A stretch of DNA of 64,000 nucleotides, from the NCBI RefSeq assembly GCF_002009175.1, contig NZ_CP018047.1, positions 5,084,001-5,148,000 of the forward strand. Direction: 5' to 3'. Positions 62,510-64,000 of this stretch are shown here, one piece after another. The notes beneath the pieces are model-generated. The model searched no databases. It was not told where the DNA came from and saw only the letters and a program-made list of their open reading frames with translations. The position numbers were made by a program, and so were the translations under genes. Source of the stretch: Streptomyces niveus. Its GTDB lineage: Bacteria > Actinomycetota > Actinomycetes > Streptomycetales > Streptomycetaceae. How positions within the stretch are numbered: position 1 is the stretch's first letter; the number at the start of each line of letters is the position of its first letter.

Positions 62510-64000
<1,491 letters not shown>

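Overview
The window is about 70% G+C, with G/C-rich third codon positions, GTG and TTG starts, very short leaders and long perfect terminator hairpins. Family content and gene order (two adjacent receptor kinases, prfB, ftsEX, an S41 protease, smpB, tmRNA, a mat locus, narK-nnaR, sigU-rsuA, malic enzyme, HU, murA, ... hpd) point to a Streptomyces chromosome, in the same order as the S. coelicolor SCO29xx core region as I remember it. No database search was run; identities come from motifs and remembered family sequences.

Layout. 1-3,780: a plus-strand accessory operon with a HAD hydrolase, an aromatic-type FAD monooxygenase and an AfsA-family gamma-butyrolactone synthase. 3,857-9,916: minus-strand GT2/CDP-glycerol transferase fusion, then a sugar ABC importer (two permeases and a lipoprotein). 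10,263-17,192: a FHA-domain FtsK-like ATPase divergent from two Ser/Thr kinases (PkaA/PkaB-like). 17,307-23,988: prfB, a repeat protein with a LAETG sortase signal, a small zinc-ribbon membrane protein, ftsE, ftsX, S41 protease, smpB and tmRNA. 24,470-28,686: matA-matB-acyltransferase, an extracellular poly-N-acetylglucosamine type locus. 28,971-29,800: a metallo-beta-lactamase-fold remnant and a vapBC pair. 29,978-38,279: narK, nnaR, GNAT, CGNR protein, sigU, rsuA, helD-like helicase. 38,280-42,915: a candidate structured small RNA, malic enzyme, hupA, murA, yqgE. 42,888-43,984: two truncated genes facing each other at a deletion scar. 44,065-51,292: DUF3039 protein, a GH20 hexosaminidase with a DasR-type operator, and a three-subunit molybdenum hydroxylase. 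51,384-58,593: tRNA-Cys, MFS exporter, orphan antitoxin with a broken Doc toxin, DEAD-like helicase, IclR regulator, Lon-like secreted protease, broken MFS exporter, small protein and ArsR regulator with a very large inverted repeat. 58,607-64,000: glycine-betaine/choline type ABC importer, an Lrp-type regulator and the 5' part of hpd.

Themes. Much of the window serves the cell envelope and morphology (FtsEX, MurA, GT/CDP-glycerol enzyme, mat locus, sortase substrate, kinases) and nutrient sensing (sugar ABC, DasR-type box, NnaR, Lrp/hpd). Accessory islands show repeated decay by deletion: five truncated genes, three of them with an intact partner or regulator beside them. The best candidates for something undescribed are the roughly 100-nt structured RNA at 38,360-38,460 with its own promoter and U-rich terminator, the GGAD-repeat LAETG surface protein beside ftsEX, the molybdenum hydroxylase lacking the usual catalytic Glu motif, and the butyrolactone-type operon at the left edge.
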